Assembly (NCBI GenBank): GCA_963573305.1
Contig: OY754331.1
Location: 93,859,434 to 93,923,433 of the forward strand
Reading direction: 5' to 3'
Origin: Pyrrhosoma nymphula
Taxonomy: Eukaryota; Arthropoda; Insecta; Odonata; Coenagrionidae
Length of the DNA stretch: 64,000 nt
Shown here in pieces: positions 62,179 through 64,000 of this stretch; the first letter of the stretch is position 1; each line of letters starts with the position of its first letter. Under the pieces are notes generated by a model that saw nothing but the letters and a program-made list of their open reading frames with translations, made no database searches and was not told where the DNA came from. The position numbers were made by a program, and so were the translations under genes.

Positions 62179-62185
62179 GATTGAT

Positions 62186-63050
62186 CTGCAGAAATAAACC
62201 AACACAATATCATTGGTGATGGTAAAAAGAATGATAACTTAAAATATTTTTTTTAATAACTGAAAATTCAATCAGTGTCACGTAATACCTTTTCAGCAAA
62301 TTTAGAAATTTTCTTTGGAAAACAATGTGTAAAACTAGTATCAGATGTTTGAGCACACTGAGAAGTGAGTTCATGTTGAATACGGCAATTAAAAATACAA
62401 CCAGTTTTACCAACGATTACGATATGTTGGGCCACTGTCGGCCAGACTTGTAAAACGTTAATCAAGTTATTAGGAAAAAAATTGGGGCGTAGGAAATATC
62501 TTCGGCCGAAAGAAGAATAACTGGCTTTTATGTGTTGAGCATGTTTTTATCAGCTTTTGATTTCGTTCCCGGCAAAGAAACGGTGAATTAACATTTCTCC
62601 TATTACGTTCGCACGTAATCTGACTCTCCTTCAATAATGCTCCGCAACTGGTAGTTATCATTGCTCCAATTAAAACTTTAACCCACACCAATAGTGATGA
62701 AAAATGATGCTACACCTCTTGCTGTATAAGATGCATGACAATGATTTTAAAACTTGCGTTGAGGCATATGATATCTATTTACTCTCGTGAATAAGTTTCT
62801 TGTAGTTATTCTCCATGAGCGAAATCAGATGGGCGCCTTTTTCCTTTAATTGACCTATGGTAATATCCCTCATGCATTTTCGGACAACTTCTCATTCGTC
62901 TGTAAAATAAGGGCCTGTACTGTCAACAGTGCTTCCATGCAAGATTCTCGGGCCTATGAGTTTTAGTAATACCATAATATTTTTGGCCAACCGGAACTAT
63001 TTTTACATCAGTTTGTACGCCTTCCGGAAAAGTATATCTTGCAGAACCCC
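62186..63050. other. 5' region of the gene, no recognised feature
   Basis: AT-rich sequence upstream of the first coding exon, presumably a 5' intron. No promoter element can be defined. Confidence 0.45.
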
Positions 63051-63054
63051 CCTT

Positions 63055-63990
63055 TGATCTTCCTCCATGAGGTCATAAGATTAGGCCATGCAAATAGGCA
63101 AGCCGACGCGTTATTCTTGGATTTCAAGAAAGTATTCATTTAATTTCCTCACCAAAATATAATATTCAAATTGCAGTCTTGGAAATTAAACCAAACAATA
63201 GTGAATTGGATGCGTGTTTTCTTATTGCATTTAAATAAATGATGTTAACTCAAGGGTAAGAAGCAAAATTAGATTTTTGGCGATGCTGTCGTCTAACATG
63301 ATTTTCCACAAAAGGAGACTTAAAAGTTCCCTTATCGGCTAAAACGTGGTGTCTTGAGTAGGGGATTAATCTTGCTTGATGCACTTCAGTGCACGTCTTG
63401 CAAAATAAGTCACTTCAATACCATATCCTTTACGAGAGGAGTAACCTTTAAGGTGTCAGAAGAAGTCAGAAACCAGGGTTTGACCGTAGCTGCAGACCCA
63501 GGGCGGAAAAACACAAAAATAATTTGCGGCCTCGCATTATAGAAAGTATTAATCAAGCGTATAGTAGGAATGTCTTCAGGTGAAAAGTGAAATAGATATT
63601 ACTTCGCTCTAGCCAGGCCACATCTCGAATACGGCTCTAATGTTTTGGACCATGCACAAAAACATTTAATTAGCGTAGTGTATAAAGAACTGAGGAAAGC
63701 CGCACGCTTCTTTTAAAACTACTACGAGCGAACTGAAATATTCACTTAGCTGAGGAATGACGTGGACAGATGCTTGAGACTACTACACTAGATTTAGTTT
63801 ACCTACTTTAAAATTATGATCGGGCGAGTTTCAGTACGACAGGGAGGATATTATTTTGACCCCGCGCTCTTACTCTAGAACTGATGGAAGCGGTAAAATA
63901 AGAGTGATACACTGCCAAACGGGAGGGACAAAAATTCATTCTTTCCACGCACCATTAGTGATCGTGACAAATACAGCGTGACACCAACGT
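63055..63990 (+). mobile_element. LINE remnant related to LINE B
   Basis: Plus strand: ADALFLDFKKVF and QTIVNWMRVFLL (63100-63230), then CYFALARPHLEYGSNVLDHA (63600-63660) and DKNSFFPRTISDRDKY near the right edge (63930-63975). It resembles the fragment at 13382-13965 more than the 51-60 kb copies in its FALxRPHLEY and DRxxNSFFP strings. Many stops: inactive. Confidence 0.75.
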
Positions 63991-64000
63991 TTTACGCATT

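Overview
The window is animal nuclear DNA, most probably from an arthropod with a large, transposon-rich genome. The evidence is a gene with canonical GT-AG introns of up to about 19 kb, dense remnants of non-LTR, Penelope, Gypsy, hAT and piggyBac elements, tRNA-like and 5S-derived short elements, and no operon-like gene packing. The species cannot be named from the sequence.

The organising feature is one very long gene on the minus strand. Reading from right to left, I can chain eleven coding exons at 62178-62073, 43446-40784, 37470-37335, 35501-35322, 27326-27156, 25156-24960, 19824-19608, 10301-10104, 7453-7312, 6994-6838 and 5926-5750. All splice phases agree and the spliced frame stays open for 1448 codons. 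Exon 1 encodes a signal peptide. Exon 2 is a giant Ser/Arg/Thr/Pro-rich exon containing about 125 copies of a 15-bp minisatellite that encodes pentapeptides of the PPTTQ type. Exons 4 to 11 encode an animal haem peroxidase domain. Its 3' exons must lie left of base 1. The fold signature is clear, but the haem-site residues I could align (distal Gln, Asp and His; catalytic Arg; Glu and Met haem links; proximal His; its Asn partner) are all replaced. The product is therefore predicted to be a secreted, mucin-like pseudo-peroxidase. Exons 4 to 11 are strongly supported. The attachment of exons 1 to 3 rests on strand, order and phase.

Everything else is repeat DNA, nearly all of it inside this gene's introns. 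1-5.3 kb: an 80-bp minisatellite split by a 3.17-kb hAT element with a perfect 8-bp target duplication, then a 610-bp inverted-repeat element. 8.3-11.4 kb: a local duplication, a tRNA-like hairpin and a Penelope remnant with inverted flanks. 11.8-15.1 kb: a minus-strand LINE containing a piece of a second LINE. 15.1-19 kb: two Penelope-like elements, one with about 560-bp inverted arms. 20.6-24.3 kb: a plus-strand LINE, a 5S-derived SINE and a Penelope 3' end. 27.8-33.8 kb: a decayed Gypsy element between related direct repeats, one of which carries a 234-bp MITE. 39-47.3 kb: tRNA-like hairpins, a 1.3-kb inverted-repeat element with internal tandem repeats, and a hAT MITE. 48.2-61.4 kb: a piggyBac element and many deleted copies of one LINE family, partly enclosed by 520-bp inverted arms. 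63-64 kb: another LINE remnant.
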